Of a DNA stretch of 64,000 nt, positions 19,681 through 30,636 are shown piece by piece. A program made the position numbers and the translations under genes. The stretch lies in assembly GCA_947646735.1 (NCBI GenBank), contig CANTFK010000985.1, positions 310,001 to 374,000 on the forward strand, given 5' to 3'. The notes below the pieces were generated by a model. That model searched no databases, had not been told where the DNA came from, and saw nothing but the letters and a program-made list of their open reading frames with translations. Source of the DNA: Peronospora farinosa. Lineage: Eukaryota > Oomycota > Peronosporomycetes > Peronosporales > Peronosporaceae. Within the stretch, counting starts at the first letter, position 1, and each line of letters starts with the position of its first letter.

Positions 19681-20796
19681 ATGCCACCGAAACTTGGTAA
19701 GGCTGATGGGTCGCCTGCAAAGGCACCCATGCAGTCCAGCAATAAGCGCACGCGCCGCGATTTATCGCAGCCGTCGCAAAGTGCGTCAGGCACTGGGATG
19801 GATCTTCCATCTCACGATAATGTGGATGAAGATCCATCTCTCATTGTTGACTACAATGAGACCACACCACTGCCATCACCCCAAAGTGGCGATGAGCATA
19901 GTGCATTGATGGGACATATGTCCCCATCATTTGAGGCACCCGTCCTTGAGGAAGCATCTATGCTTCCTACAAGCGAAGGTAACGCCTCGTCGTCTGCGCC
20001 TACGAACGCAGCGACTAAGACTGAGCACGCTACTTCGAAAGGAGTAGTCGCGACTCAGTCAGATGTAACTCCTCAAGCTGATGTCTTGACAATCCATAAT
20101 GGAGAGTCAGACTCAGCTGAGTGTGAGCTTAAAGCTCCACCAAGTACACCGTCGGCCTCACTAGCCCGCCGTCGCGAGGGCGGCTACGTGAGTGGTGGCT
20201 TGCCACCAATGCCACCTCCATCTGAGTGGATGAACTCGGATGGGTCTAGCGCAGCGCTTTTGCAGCGTGCCACTATAGACGCTCATAAATTCTATAGCGT
20301 CTTTCCTTTGTGGAAAAAGCAGGGCAAAGCACTTGGTCGTGCTTTCCCAATTCCAGTCGTGCTGCGTTTTAACGAAACAGCCGACGAATATGAAGCCGAA
20401 CTTCGGCGCCGTGTTACCTTGCATGTAGATGCAACGAAACAACGGTCGCAACGAATCAGCTTCGCCATGAAGCGTGCGCATGAAATTTTGGGTGGTAAGC
20501 GACCCCAATTAATTCTCGCCACGCTTCTTCTGCTAGTCCATCCGGACCTAGCAGAAAGAAGACAGCTGGTGCTGCTTCACATAAGCAGCCACCAGCCCAG
20601 GCACGTCAACGCGCAAAGCGTCCACAGGCTCCCACGAGTCAAAGCTCGTTGGGTAACCCTTCCACTGGACAAGGATTTGGAGCTTTCGCTTCACAAACCG
20701 GTGGGCCAACAGACTTCCAACAAGGAAGCGCGTATTCCCATCCGTGTCCACCAACACAGGTGGCGCCCGATAGGAGTGGCGATTACGCCCACCTAA
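19681..20796 (+). CDS. Antisense ORF between pol and 3' LTR of element Y
   Basis: An ORF of about 370 residues on the strand opposite pol, starting near the 3' LTR; an upstream in-frame start exists at 19594. The first ~180 residues are Ser/Pro/acid-rich with a KRTRR basic patch. A more ordered segment follows (WKKQGKALGRAFPIPVVLRF, then FAMKRAHEILGG). The last ~80 residues overlap the pol chromodomain antisense and may be a shadow. The portion 19681-20547 overlaps no other gene. Element X carries nearly the same ORF (42809-43978). I recognise no family. Antisense ORFs at this position are known from some plant gypsy elements. Confidence 0.5.
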   Translation: MPPKLGKADGSPAKAPMQSSNKRTRRDLSQPSQSASGTGMDLPSHDNVDEDPSLIVDYNETTPLPSPQSGDEHSALMGHMSPSFEAPVLEEASMLPTSEGNASSSAPTNAATKTEHATSKGVVATQSDVTPQADVLTIHNGESDSAECELKAPPSTPSASLARRREGGYVSGGLPPMPPPSEWMNSDGSSAALLQRATIDAHKFYSVFPLWKKQGKALGRAFPIPVVLRFNETADEYEAELRRRVTLHVDATKQRSQRISFAMKRAHEILGGKRPQLILATLLLLVHPDLAERRQLVLLHISSHQPRHVNAQSVHRLPRVKARWVTLPLDKDLELSLHKPVGQQTSNKEARIPIRVHQHRWRPIGVAITPT

Positions 20797-23700
20797 TCCC
20801 GGCTGCCTACCCTGCTGCTGTTCAGTCGCAGGCTGAGTCTGCTGCGCTGAAGAGACAGGTGACAGATCTCGAGAGTCAAGTCTCGCGACTGACTTTGGAT
20901 CTGCGCGATGTGAGGACGAGGGACCGTCAGGGGTATGACCGCCTGAAGACCCGTTTGGACATCTTAGAGCGACTGGTGATGAGAGACCCGCGTCAAGCGC
21001 GGAGTCCTCCTCGATCACCGAGTCCTCTATCGCCTCGTTCATACACGGGGAGCCTCTCGGCTTCCTCGTCGCCTGATCGGTCGCGACGCTCGACTCACAG
21101 TTGACGTCACCATCGGTCTCGTTAGACCGATGCGGGTATGTGATCTCTTCTGGATCAACATACCGTTTCAGACGACCCACGTAAAATACGGGGTGCGTCT
21201 TCATATACGGTGGGAGAGTGAGCCTATAATTTAGGTCTCCAACTTCTTCAACCACTGTGAAGGGCCCAATGAATCGGGGCAATAGCTTAGTAGTACCACC
21301 AGGTAGTACAGAAATTGCATGTTTAGGTAGGGTAGCAGTACTTAATAGCACTTTGTCCACCACACTAAAGTGTTCATTGTTTTTGCGACCATTCTGGTCT
21401 GCATATTGTTTTTGCTTGTCCTGTGCTTTTGCCATCGCGTCACGGACTTTACGTGTGATGGCTAATCGCTCATCCACAAAGCGCTGAGCTTCGCTCACGC
21501 TTTTAGCATCCAGCTCGCCGATGACGCCTCCAAAAAGGTCGTTCATGGGTCGACGTTGTTGACAACACTATAGTGTCATTATCAAGGAGCACTGGCATTT
21601 CTTGCCGTGCCTCCTTTGTGACACCTATAGGTGTCGTGACCACTGCTAAATTAGCAGTGTCACTAGGGCAACCTTGGCCCTCTTTGGCATTTGCACCGAG
21701 CGAAGTGAGGGGCCCTCCCCCACTAAGACTCGGGCTGCGTACAAACGAGACTGGCGTTAGAGGATGACGCAGTCCGTTAATGTAAAACGGTGTTTCACCC
21801 GTACTGGAGTGAACACTGTTGTTAATAGCGAACTCCACGAATGGAAATTGCTTGCTCCATTCTTTAGGAGTCGCTACGGTACGCAACACATCCGCCACGA
21901 CTCGATTGGCCCGTTCTGTTTGGCCATCGGTCTGGGGATGATCAGCGGTTGACATGTGGAGCTTGCTTCCCAGCAGCTCAAACACATGTCGCCAAAAACC
22001 CGACGTAAAACGCGGATACCGATCCGATACTATGGACTCGGGCATCCCGTGCAGTCGATACATGTGATCCAGAAACAAGAGGGCATCCTCTTTTCCTGAG
22101 ATCTTGGTTATACATGGTGCCAAATGCACCATCTTGCTCAGTCTGTCTACAAAGACGACGAGCCCCGTCCTGCCTTTATGGTCAGGCGGTAAGCCAAACA
22201 TGAAGTCCAAACTGACCGACTTCCAACATTCAGTTGGAATCGGCAGTGGCTCCAGTGGCGCACTGTTTGAAGGTGCAGGCTTTATGCGCTGACACTCTTC
22301 ACAATAGCGAATATAGTTGGCCACCCACCGATATAGGTGGGCCACCAAAATTGCTCTGACACTCGTAAGAATGTCTTCTCACGGCCCATATGCCCACTAG
22401 ATGGCGCATCATGGCACTCGTAAAGTAGCATCAGCTTGAAATCTGTGTCATGAGGGACATAGATTCTCAAGGGATCACAGGGTGACAGTTGATGCCATAA
22501 CAGGCCATAACTGTAACTAAAGCGATTTAGTTTCGCTTTGAGGTTCGACGGAATGGTAACTTTTCGTCCACCAAAATGATCCAACAGCAGGCGACAATGT
22601 TCGTCTTGCCTGTAACGCTCCTTGATATCGGAGGCCATTGAGCTCGTCACATGGTAGGCCTTCATGGCTGCCAATGTTGACGACTCAACTTGTGCTTTCG
22701 CACGAGACACACTATCCTGGTGTCTTGTCTCGAAGTCTGGTCTGCGCAATAACGCATCAGCCAAGACATTCGACTTACCTAACTTATATTCAACTTTTAA
22801 ATTAAATTCAGAGAAGAATGTTAGCCATGTCGACATTCTCGGCGAGAGGTGCGGTGAATTTATAGCGGTCCGCAGTGATGCGTGATCCGTATAAACCACA
22901 AAAGGTTCGGTGCCCAAGAGGTGCACCCAAAACTTCACAAGGGCATACTTAATTGAAAGTAGCTCCTTGTCATGCACAGGGTAATTCAGCTCGGCAGCTT
23001 TTAAAAGCCGAGACTGATAAGAAATGACACGGTCAACGCCGTCGTCATCCTTCTGGATGAGCGCGCTGCCGATTCCAAAATTGCTTGCATCGCAGACGAC
23101 GCTAAAGGGCTTATCCGCGTCTGGCAATGCCAAGACCGGTGCCTCTACAAGAGATTGCTTCACTGATGTGAAAGCATCTTTTTGTTCCTTTGACCAAATC
23201 CATTCTATATCCTTTTTCAAAAGATCAGACAATGGCTTAGTCTGCTCCGCATAATTCTTGCTGTGCTTATGCAAGTAATTAGCGAGCCCAAGGAATTGGC
23301 GCAGATCCTTCACATTACGTGGGACTGGCCATTCCTTTACAGCCTTTACCTTTTCTGGGTCTGCTCGTACACCACGTGCACCTACGATGCAGCCCCGTAC
23401 AAGTATCTCGGGGACCCCTATTACGCACTTCTGCAAGTTCACGTATAATTGGGCGTCACCCAGAGTCTGCAACACAGCGTCTAAATGATGCTTGTGCGAC
23501 TCTATTGCGCTCAGACCATCATCCGCCCTACTATGCACGAATACATCGTCAAATTAATGGGGCGCGTAGGCACGGTGCTGACGCATCACGTGAGCCACCA
23601 CTCGGTTGAATGTTGCCGGAGAATTTTTCAACCCTTGTGGCATCACAAGCCCCTCCCACAACATACCGCTTGGGGTGCTTACTGCCGTTTTGGCTACATT

Positions 23701-24056
23701 GGTATCTCTTATGAGAACTTGATAGTAGATCCAACGCGGAAAAGATAGTTGACTTTCCCATGGAATTCAACAAAACATCTTTCCGCGGGATCGGCGTTTG
23801 AGCTGGAATGGTGGCCGTGTTCAGCTTATTATAAGCATGAACCACGCGCCATCCACCTGTTGCTTTACGCACACAGAAGGTCGGGCTGCAGTGAGGCGAC
23901 TTGCTCTCACGTACATATCCCTCCTTGGCTCGCTTGTCGAAGAACTCATCGATGTAATCGACTTGTTCCTTCGGCAACGGCCATTGCCTGGTCACACAAT
24001 ACTTGGTGCCAGGCTCCAGGTCAATTTCGTACCTGATGCCCCTATCGGCCGGTAGG
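20548..24056 (-). pseudogene. pol of element Y (RT, RNase H, integrase, chromodomain), disrupted
   Basis: In order: RT N-terminal part (23995-23549), RT end plus RNase H (23538-22282), integrase with H2C2-type finger and core (22348-21503), integrase C-domain plus chromodomain (21546-20548). The RNase H segment includes CDASNFGIGSAL and YTDHASLRTAI; the integrase core shows D, D, E in VSLDF, IVSDRYPRF and QTDGQTERANR. The chromodomain core is LQILVQWKGYPTSFDSWEP. Three lesions are shared with element X: a short deletion in RT after FSALDL, a stop codon where the tyrosine of the catalytic YFDD should be, and a one-base frameshift at the RNase H/integrase junction. A private extra T lies near 21533. 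Confidence 0.85.
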
Positions 24057-24359
24057 CGAGTCCGCCATTGCCACCACTCTCCTGGTCCCTTTGCGCGTAA
24101 CGTGCATCTTGGTTCCTTTAAACATCACTTGAAACTTCCCGCTCTTGTTGATCTGCAAAATTGCCAGCAAAGTCTTGTTCAAACTTGGTACAAAGAGCGC
24201 ATTTTAATCTCTATTTTACGTTCGTCACCGTTAGGTAGGACTACATTCTTAATAATGGTTCTGATACCCTTGATCGCAGCCTTGTTTCCATTTGCGACTG
24301 ACACTTCACCTCATCATTATCCTCAAGATCTTTTAACTTGGCCTTGTCATAGCATATGT
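24057..24359 (-). pseudogene. Ty1/copia pol fragment (after the protease)
   Basis: Minus-strand reading, with one frameshift, gives [33 protein letters not shown] and [19 protein letters not shown]. This is the stretch between copia protease and integrase. It continues, across gypsy element C and its TATGT duplication, the protease at 32028-32070: ATHH(I) on one side and ICYDK on the other join in frame. Its other edge abuts gypsy RT sequence at about 24056 without any LTR. Confidence 0.8.
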
Positions 24360-24656
24360 TGTAACGGGCTAAGGACCCGTTACCGTCTTACACTAAAAGG
24401 GCGTTGAGGAAGCGCTCTTAATTAACTCGTAAATATAACTCTGTTTTATTTTTGTTTTAGTTTTAATCCCTAGCTCATGGGAACCACTCAATATGGAAGT
24501 CAATTTATTATTGGCTAATTATTGGGTCTGGCACCCCAATAATAAACCAATAATAAAATGACGCGCAGTATCCGCTAATCGGATACTGCCCTATGCCTAC
24601 TTATGTAATTATGTATTAATCTAATAACTACTTATGTAATAGGTTGCCCCATTACA
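24360..24656 (-). repeat. 3' LTR of element C (297 bp)
   Basis: The plus-strand start GTAACGGG-CTAAGGA-CCCGTTAC is a perfect 8-bp inverted repeat. Near-identical to 31704-32022 except for the absence of a 22-bp segment. Confidence 0.92.
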
Positions 24657-24670
24657 TCACCCCCCTCTTT
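24657..24670 (-). other. Polypurine tract of element C
   Basis: Minus strand AAAGAGGGGGGTGA directly upstream of the 3' LTR. Confidence 0.75.
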
Positions 24671-24957
24671 AAGTTGTGCTTACTACAACGTAAGCACATA
24701 ACTTGAAAATGATTCTTTTCACCAAAGATGCAGCGACACAACCTCGAACCTGCTCAGTGACACGCAACTGAGCAGCATGACCCTGGCCGCGCGCGCAAGG
24801 ATATATCTGACGACAACAACCGTACGATCTGCAGGGAGCAGACACCGCGAGCCACGGGCGCACACTTGATCCCGTGGACGCTATACCGTTATATCGGCGC
24901 TAATCATCCAGAATTGCGAGAAGTCATAACGAAACTCTTCATTCGCTATCATTCCGT

Positions 24958-25011
24958 TGGTGCAGTGGTTTACCACTGAGTTCTTTATCGTGATGTCGCT
25001 GGTTCGATCCC
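24958..25011 (+). other. tRNA-like Pol III A and B boxes, possible SINE relic
   Basis: TGGTGCAGTGG (24958-24968) fits the A-box consensus and GGTTCGATCCC (25001-25011) fits the B box, at tRNA-like spacing. The flanks do not fold into a convincing acceptor or anticodon stem, so this is at best a degenerate tRNA-derived sequence. It overlaps the last codons of the chromodomain ORF of element C, whose tail reads MAHVGIEPATSR. Confidence 0.35.
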
Positions 25012-27177
25012 CACGTGCGCCATATTCGATTCGCTATGGCAACCCACATAGTCGCAAATGCCATCCAAGTTTTCTCGAGCCTCATAATAGATCTCGGAAC
25101 CGCTCGGGGACTCGTCGTCAAAGTTCTGTTGCTCGCGAGCTTCACGGCTCGCGAGATTGGGGATGGAATCGGCAGCATCACTCGCTATAGCCGTCTTCCT
25201 ACGCGACTCATAATCCTCGACCACGTCTGGTACACCTTGGAACAGCGTACTCGATGGCTCCCATGTGTCGTCCGCCGGGGAATATCCCAACCAGCGAACC
25301 CTGTAATGTTTCTCGACACGCTTCTTCATGGGCGCCGAGTTATTGCTCGGCGCCTGGGGCTTGTGATCCTCGTGGTCGACAATTCGGTCGACAATCCAGC
25401 GTCGCGCACCCGATGCATCAACTAAGGGAGGAGGAGCATCACGACGGAAGACCTCTGGCGATGAGCGCCGATTCTCGTAATCGGGAGCCTGTAAAGTCGA
25501 ATGATGAGCTGCGCCTACTCCGCGCTGAAGCCGAGGAGTCGAAGAATGCCCTACTTGATGCTCGCGAGATGGCTGAGAGAGCTCAAGATCGTGCGAATGC
25601 TGCGACTGAGGCTGCTGAGCGGGCTCGACGTGAGCAGCTGGCACTGGATGAGCGCCTACGTAAACTTGAAACGACTGCGTTCGGAGGGCCCCAGCAGATC
25701 GAGTCTGCACGCGTTCAAGCAGGGCTTGGTCCCAGTCGTCGTCAACGTCAAGGGATGTCGGATTTCGAGCCGCCGCAGAAGAGCGGGGAAGATTCGAAGG
25801 GAGATCCGCCGGCAGGTAAGCCTTGAGGCGCCCGACGTAGAACGTCGGGTGCAAACGCATAGATGTAGGTATGTCTAGCGTGTAAGCGTCACCATGCACC
25901 TTAACAACCCGAAATGGGCCAATATATCTTGGCGCTAACTTATTAGCGCCCAAATTCGTCACTGAGGTGTTTGGTAATCCACTTGTTGATAACAATACTC
26001 TGTCACCTTCTTGAAATGTCAACATATTCTTTCGACCTCTTCTGTCTGCATTCTCCTTTTGCTTGTCGACTGCCTCTTGTAATGCATCACGCACAAAACG
26101 CGTGATTCCTTGTCGTAATAGTAGAAATTCGGTTACTGCAGCCAAACATACAGGCGACGTATTCTCTTTTGGAGCAAAATTGGCAACGGGAGACGCGATG
26201 GAAAGCATCGCGTCAGGAGTCGATATGCCGTTGGCCACAAATTACCGGTATTAGGTGCATCGGCAGCAACCTTATGCACATCGTAATCAATCATCAATAG
26301 TTTCGGCGCAATTCCATCCGTAGATACTCCCCCACCAAGCTTGGAAACAGGGTGTTCTGAAGCTGAGAGAGCAAGCAGCGCCTGAACGCGAGGATGCCTC
26401 GCGTTGTTAACGAAAAAGGGCGTCAACCCGGTTGACGCGTGGACAGCATTGTTGATTGCAAACTCTGCAAGTGAAAGAAATGAAGTCCATGATGAGAACG
26501 ATGTTGCATAACTGCGCAAGACATTTTCGAGCACTCTGTTCACACGCTCCGTTTGCCCATCCGTCTCTGGATGGTCCGCCGTAGGCATAAGAAACCGCGT
26601 GCCTAATAGCTGGAATAATTCGGCCCAGAAAGCCAAAGTGAAACGCGGGTCACGGTCCGAAACAATAGATTCTGGCAAGCCGGATGCCTAAAGATAAGAT
26701 CAATGAAGATCTTCGCTGTCGTCTCCGCCGTAATGTTGGCGGAGACCGGAGCAAAATGCACCATTTTGCTGAATCGATCCACTAGAACCAATACGCCCGT
26801 GCGTTTCTGTTCATCCGGTGGAAGTCCAAAGATAAAATCCATGCTGACCGAGCGCCAGGCTTCCGTAGCAATCGGAAGCGGACGCAATGGGGCTTGTGAA
26901 GACGGCGCAGGCTTCACACGCTGACAGGTCTCACAGGAGCGCACCCATTTCTGGATGTATTTATACATTCGCGGCCAGAAAAATACGCGAGAAATAGCTG
27001 CAAACGTCTTTTCGCGACCCAGGTGTGGCTGTCGTGAAATTCATGAACCAATCGGGCTTGAAGGTCGTCATCAGCAGGGATGACGACACGCGGGGAATCA
27101 AAGACGTCCATCGTGTACGTCAGCAACGGACCGTCAAGCGCGTAACGCTTGATGTTGTCGCGTGTTGGTTTCGTCAA
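24985..27177 (-). pseudogene. Integrase and chromodomain region of element C
   Basis: Segments: zinc-finger part 27177-26914, core 26968-26603 and 26678-26133, C-domain plus chromodomain 26238-24985. The core D,D,E residues lie in VSMDFIFG, IVSDRDPRF and ETDGQTERVNR. The chromodomain reads HYRVRWLGYSPADDTWEP near 25,230. Frame changes after EFHDS and at FRHPACQ (a shortened LHGMPES) break the reading. The chromodomain suggests targeting to particular chromatin. Confidence 0.8.
25461..25826 (+). other. Antisense coiled-coil ORF within element C pol
   Basis: 122 codons from ATG 25461 on the strand opposite pol, inside the integrase-chromodomain linker. The translation is strongly heptad-like (DELRLLRAEAEESKNALLDA, EAAERARREQLALDERL). 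The sense strand here is Ser/Gln/His-rich, so the coiled coil may be a composition effect. Elements X and Y show a similar antisense coiled coil at the same place. Confidence 0.25.
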
Positions 27178-27284
27178 CTTCGCGAGTAATTTTTCGCTCG
27201 GGTCCCTGAGATAGTTGATGATTCCTGCATAGAAGGAATCATTCGCGTAGGATTCAGCGATCTGAGTTCGGATCGAAAGATAAA

Positions 27285-27480
27285 AAAAATTCTGTTAAAT
27301 ATAACTCTTAAACCATTGTTTTAAATATTAAAAAGTAATATATTATAAAAATACCAAAAAAAACTAAACTAAAATAGTTATTTTTTATAGCGGAAAAAAA
27401 TATAAATAATTTTGAAAAAAATCCAGCTAATGTTGGTATACCTGCTAAGGAAAAAATATTTAACATTAAAATAATTGCTC
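27285..27480 (-). other. Mitochondrial nad2-like insert (NUMT) in element C
   Basis: About 196 bp, strikingly AT-rich against both flanks. The minus strand reads NIFSLAGIPTLAGFFSKLFI followed by FFSAIKNNYF and more hydrophobic residues. The SLAGIP-LAGFFSK block is diagnostic for NADH dehydrogenase subunit 2. It interrupts gypsy coding sequence between the RNase H end (to MISTP) and the integrase zinc-finger region (from IRTQIAESY). No mitochondrial gene context surrounds it. Confidence 0.8.
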
Positions 27481-29134
27481 GGGGGTCGAAATCATCGCAT
27501 TAAGCCCCAGTTCAATACAACACACACAGATATCTTCGTCGTCATCAACATAATCCGTTTGATGACCTATATCACGCCGAGGATCGTAATCAGGACGACG
27601 AGAAAGCGCGTCAGCGAGAATGTTATTCTTGCCAGGCTTGTAATGCACCACAAAATTATACTCGGCAAAAAATGACAACCACCGTGCCATACGCTGGGAC
27701 AAGTGAGGACTCTTGACGGCGGTACGCAATGATGCGTGATCTGTGTAGATAGAAAACATCTTTTCGCCGAGCAAATATACTCTAAACTTGGTTAGCGCGT
27801 AACGCATAGCTGTCCTGTACCGGATAATTTTTCTCGGCAAGTTTTATCTGTCGTGATTGAAAACTCACGACGCGCCCTCGACCCTCGTCATCAAATTGCA
27901 TGAGAGCACATCCTATAGCGAAATTGCTCGCGTCGCACACGACGTGGAATGGCTTAGAGTCATCAGGTAACATCAGCACCGGTGCCTCGGATAAGCTCTT
28001 CTTTACGGAGTCGAAGGCAGATTAATGTTCTGCCGTCCATAACCATACTGCATCTTTCTTGAGCAAAGTCGATAATGGCTGAATTAGCTCAGCATAGTTC
28101 TTCGTATACTTATGCAAGTAATTCGCCAGACCGAGCCATTGACGTAATTCAGTTTGGTTCCTGGGCGTTGGCCAGGAACAGATCGATGAGATCTTCTCAG
28201 GATCAGCGCGGACACCTTCCTTGCTGACGTAGCAACCGAGTACTGGAATCTCGGGAGCGCAGAAGACACATTTCTTCAAACTCGCATACAATTTATTCTC
28301 GCGCTTAACTTGAGACACCTGCTTCAAGTGTCGAAGGTGTACCTCCGTAGCGCTGAGCTTTTGCTCAGCGCGGCTGTGAACGAAAATGTCGTCAAAGTAG
28401 CTCGATGCAAAGTCGCGAAGTGGGAGAAGTACTTGTGTCACCATCCGATTGAACGTAGCTGGAGAATTCTTAAGGCCTTGTGGCATGACTAGCCACTCCC
28501 AAAGCATCCCGCTTGGGGTGCTGACCGCAGTGAACGGAATGTCACTGTCCCTCATGAGGATCTGATAGAAACCGTCTGTCAGATCTATGGCGCTGTAGAT
28601 CTCGCTCCCGGACATGGTATTTAATACCATGTCTTTTCGAGGGATAGGCGTTTGAGCCGGGATCGTGGCGTCATTCAGCTTGTTGAAGGCGTGCACAATG
28701 CGCCAACCTCCGGTGGCTTTCTTCACACAGAAAGTCGGACTCGAATGTGGCGAGATACTCTCGCGGACATGGCCAGCCTTGCGGCGACCCTCGAAAAATT
28801 CATCATTAGCGATGACTTGGTCGCGCGGTAACGGCCACTGCCGTGTCACGCAATATTTCGATCCTGGCACGAGATCTATCTCGTGCCGCACACCACGATC
28901 CGCCGGAAGCTCAGCTGGAATTTTCTCCGCGGAAAATATCGGCGTACTCACGGACGATATCGTATACAGGGTTGCCCGAAGCACGAAGAGCATCCCAAGA
29001 CTGTGCCGCGAAGAGTTCTTCGCGCGCTGATTTAGGCTCGGCGCTCTTCGGGCGAGCCTCCAGAACTTCTTCAGTGGCTGCTTCGGTGGCTGAAACGATG
29101 CACACTTGCTCGATGTCGCCGGCCTTGAGGTCAT
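27466..29134 (-). pseudogene. Reverse transcriptase and RNase H of element C
   Basis: RT (29134-28022) is open and keeps its blocks: CVTRQWPLPRDQ, the SPTFCVKKATGGWRIVHAF block, MLWEWLVMPQGLKNSPATFN and the intact catalytic YFDD. RNase H spans 27979-27466 in two frames (VCDASNFAIGCAL; IYTDHASLRTAVKS; NILADALSRRPDY) with a frameshift at NYPVQD. Its 3' end runs into the mitochondrial-like insert. Confidence 0.85.
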
Positions 29135-29267
29135 GAAGGAAGTCTTTCCATGTAAGGTCTGGCAGAGATGTGATATCTGCAGCAGTGCACGGTGGACTCG
29201 CTACCTCAATGTAGCGGCCACGATGTGGGGTCCCTCCACATATTCAAGCGCACAAAGGATTCCGTCA

Positions 29268-30634
29268 CTACGGAATCAAATGCATCAGCATTTTGACGTG
29301 AATTTCGTCGTCTCGGTGATCGGCGTGCTCCTTTCTTAAGTTTCTCTTGCGTCTCGAGCCCCTGCTCGAGACTGGCACGTCGCTATCACAAGAGGATGAT
29401 GTACCCCCCTCTAGACGTGGGAGCTCTGTCTCCACCACGTCGGTCTCATGCGGATCCGTAGTCCGCCCATTCTCGTCAATCAACAGCGGGAGCTCGTTTT
29501 CGACCGCTTCACTTGTTTGCGGGAGCCCCTGCTCGACCGCCTCGATATTTATCGGGAGCCTCTGCTCGTCCGATGTACTTGTACGCGGGAGCCCCTGCTC
29601 GACCGCCTCGAAATTGATCGGGAGCCTCTGCTCGTCCGATGTGCTTGTATGCGGGCGCCCCTGCTCGACCGCCTCGAAATTGATCGGGAGCCTCTGCTCG
29701 TCCGATGTGCTTGTATGCGGGCGACCCTGCTCGACCGCCTCGAAATTGATCGGGAGCCTCTGCTCGACCGATGTCTGTTTGTGCGGGAACCGCTGTTCAA
29801 CCGCCTCGTTGTGAATCGGGAACCCCTGTTCGACCGATGTCTGTGTATGCGGGAACCGCTGTTCGACCGCCTCGTTGTGCATCAGGAACCCCTGTTCGAC
29901 CGATGTCTGTGTATGCGGGAACCGCTGTTCGACCGCCTCGTTGTGCATCGGGAACCCCTGTTCGACCAATGTCTGTGTATGCGTGAACCGCTGTTCGACC
30001 GCTTCGTTCTGTGGCTCCGTCAGTGTAACGGAACATACTGCGCACAGAGGGCCATCGCTCTCTCTGTGTTGACTACTAGTCGTGGAGAGTTCGTTTACGA
30101 CCCTGACGTGAGGCCAATCGGATGAAGCGACCAACAAATGAATAAACACTTCACTGACGTCATAACCGCTTCGTCGTTTGACGGACCGAGATAGCCAATC
30201 TATCTTCGGCTGATACCGTGACAGCCACGGTATCCCAAGTATGCAATCAAATGCATAGTTCATCTCGTACACCAAAAATTCGTCGCTGCTCTGGAAACTG
30301 TCGAAAGGTACGGTAAAACCACTGTTTTACGCGGGACACGTTTTGGTTGTCCATCGGCAAGTTTGACAACGATGTCACCTGGACCTTCTCAAACCGTGAC
30401 AGTCGACGGGAGAAGGGACAAACAGGATGCACGAAAGAAGTTGTTGGAAGCGCCAGAATCCAACAACGCTCGAAGTGGTCGCTTCACTCCAGCGACGATG
30501 AGACTGATAATAATCAGTCTCGAATCATCGCGCATGGTGGTGGCATTGAAGTGAGTATGAATCACTTTGGGGCTAGGAGCCCGAGCTGCCACTTGAGTAC
30601 TCGGGGCTCCATTTCTGCCAGTAGGGCGCCCCAC
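29268..30634 (-). pseudogene. Protease and repeat-bearing linker of element C
   Basis: The aspartic protease motif LLDSGASNNFF lies in 30634-30389 and the second protease block CILGIPWLSRYQPKIDW at the start of 30275-29268. A frame change separates them. The remainder is a linker built largely of a 22-residue tandem repeat (EAVEQRFPHTQTSVEQGFP type) and ends before RT. Confidence 0.75.
29500..30010. repeat. 66-bp coding minisatellite, about eight units
   Basis: The landmark CTCGACCGCCTCG or its variants recur every 66 bp at about 29533, 29599, 29665, 29731, 29797, 29863, 29929 and 29995. Each unit encodes 22 residues made of two similar 11-residue halves (VEQRFPH / VEQGFPM). The period is a multiple of three and the unit lacks stops in most frames, which explains the many overlapping ORFs here. 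Confidence 0.9.
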
Positions 30635-30636
30635 GC

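Larger units (their letters stand above)
18980..24056 (-). mobile_element. Ty3/gypsy chromovirus, element Y, 3' portion
   Basis: Minus-strand order is reverse transcriptase, RNase H, integrase, chromodomain, polypurine tract, 3' LTR. It lacks gag, protease and 5' LTR. Upstream of the RT core it joins copia sequence at about 24057 in mid-gene. Its 3' LTR (18980-19573) and outer duplication ACAAC pair with the LTR at 33951 and its GTTGT, so the missing 5' portion is best identified as 33951-36929. Confidence 0.85.

Noticed and set aside
20494..20535. A 42-bp intron in the antisense ORF (GTAAGC...TAG)
   Set aside because: Too short for this genome's introns (60-90 bp), and splicing does not reach the alternative coiled-coil frame.
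24951..25021. Functional tRNA gene
   Set aside because: A and B boxes are present, but acceptor, anticodon and T stems do not pair acceptably.
29500..30010. CRISPR-like array
   Set aside because: Units are contiguous tandem repeats without unique spacers, in frame with a retrotransposon Pol, in a eukaryotic genome.
29448..30125. 225-codon plus-strand ORF and several other overlapping ORFs
   Set aside because: They arise because the 66-bp minisatellite lacks stop codons in several frames. The reading that continues from the protease on the minus strand is the genuine one.
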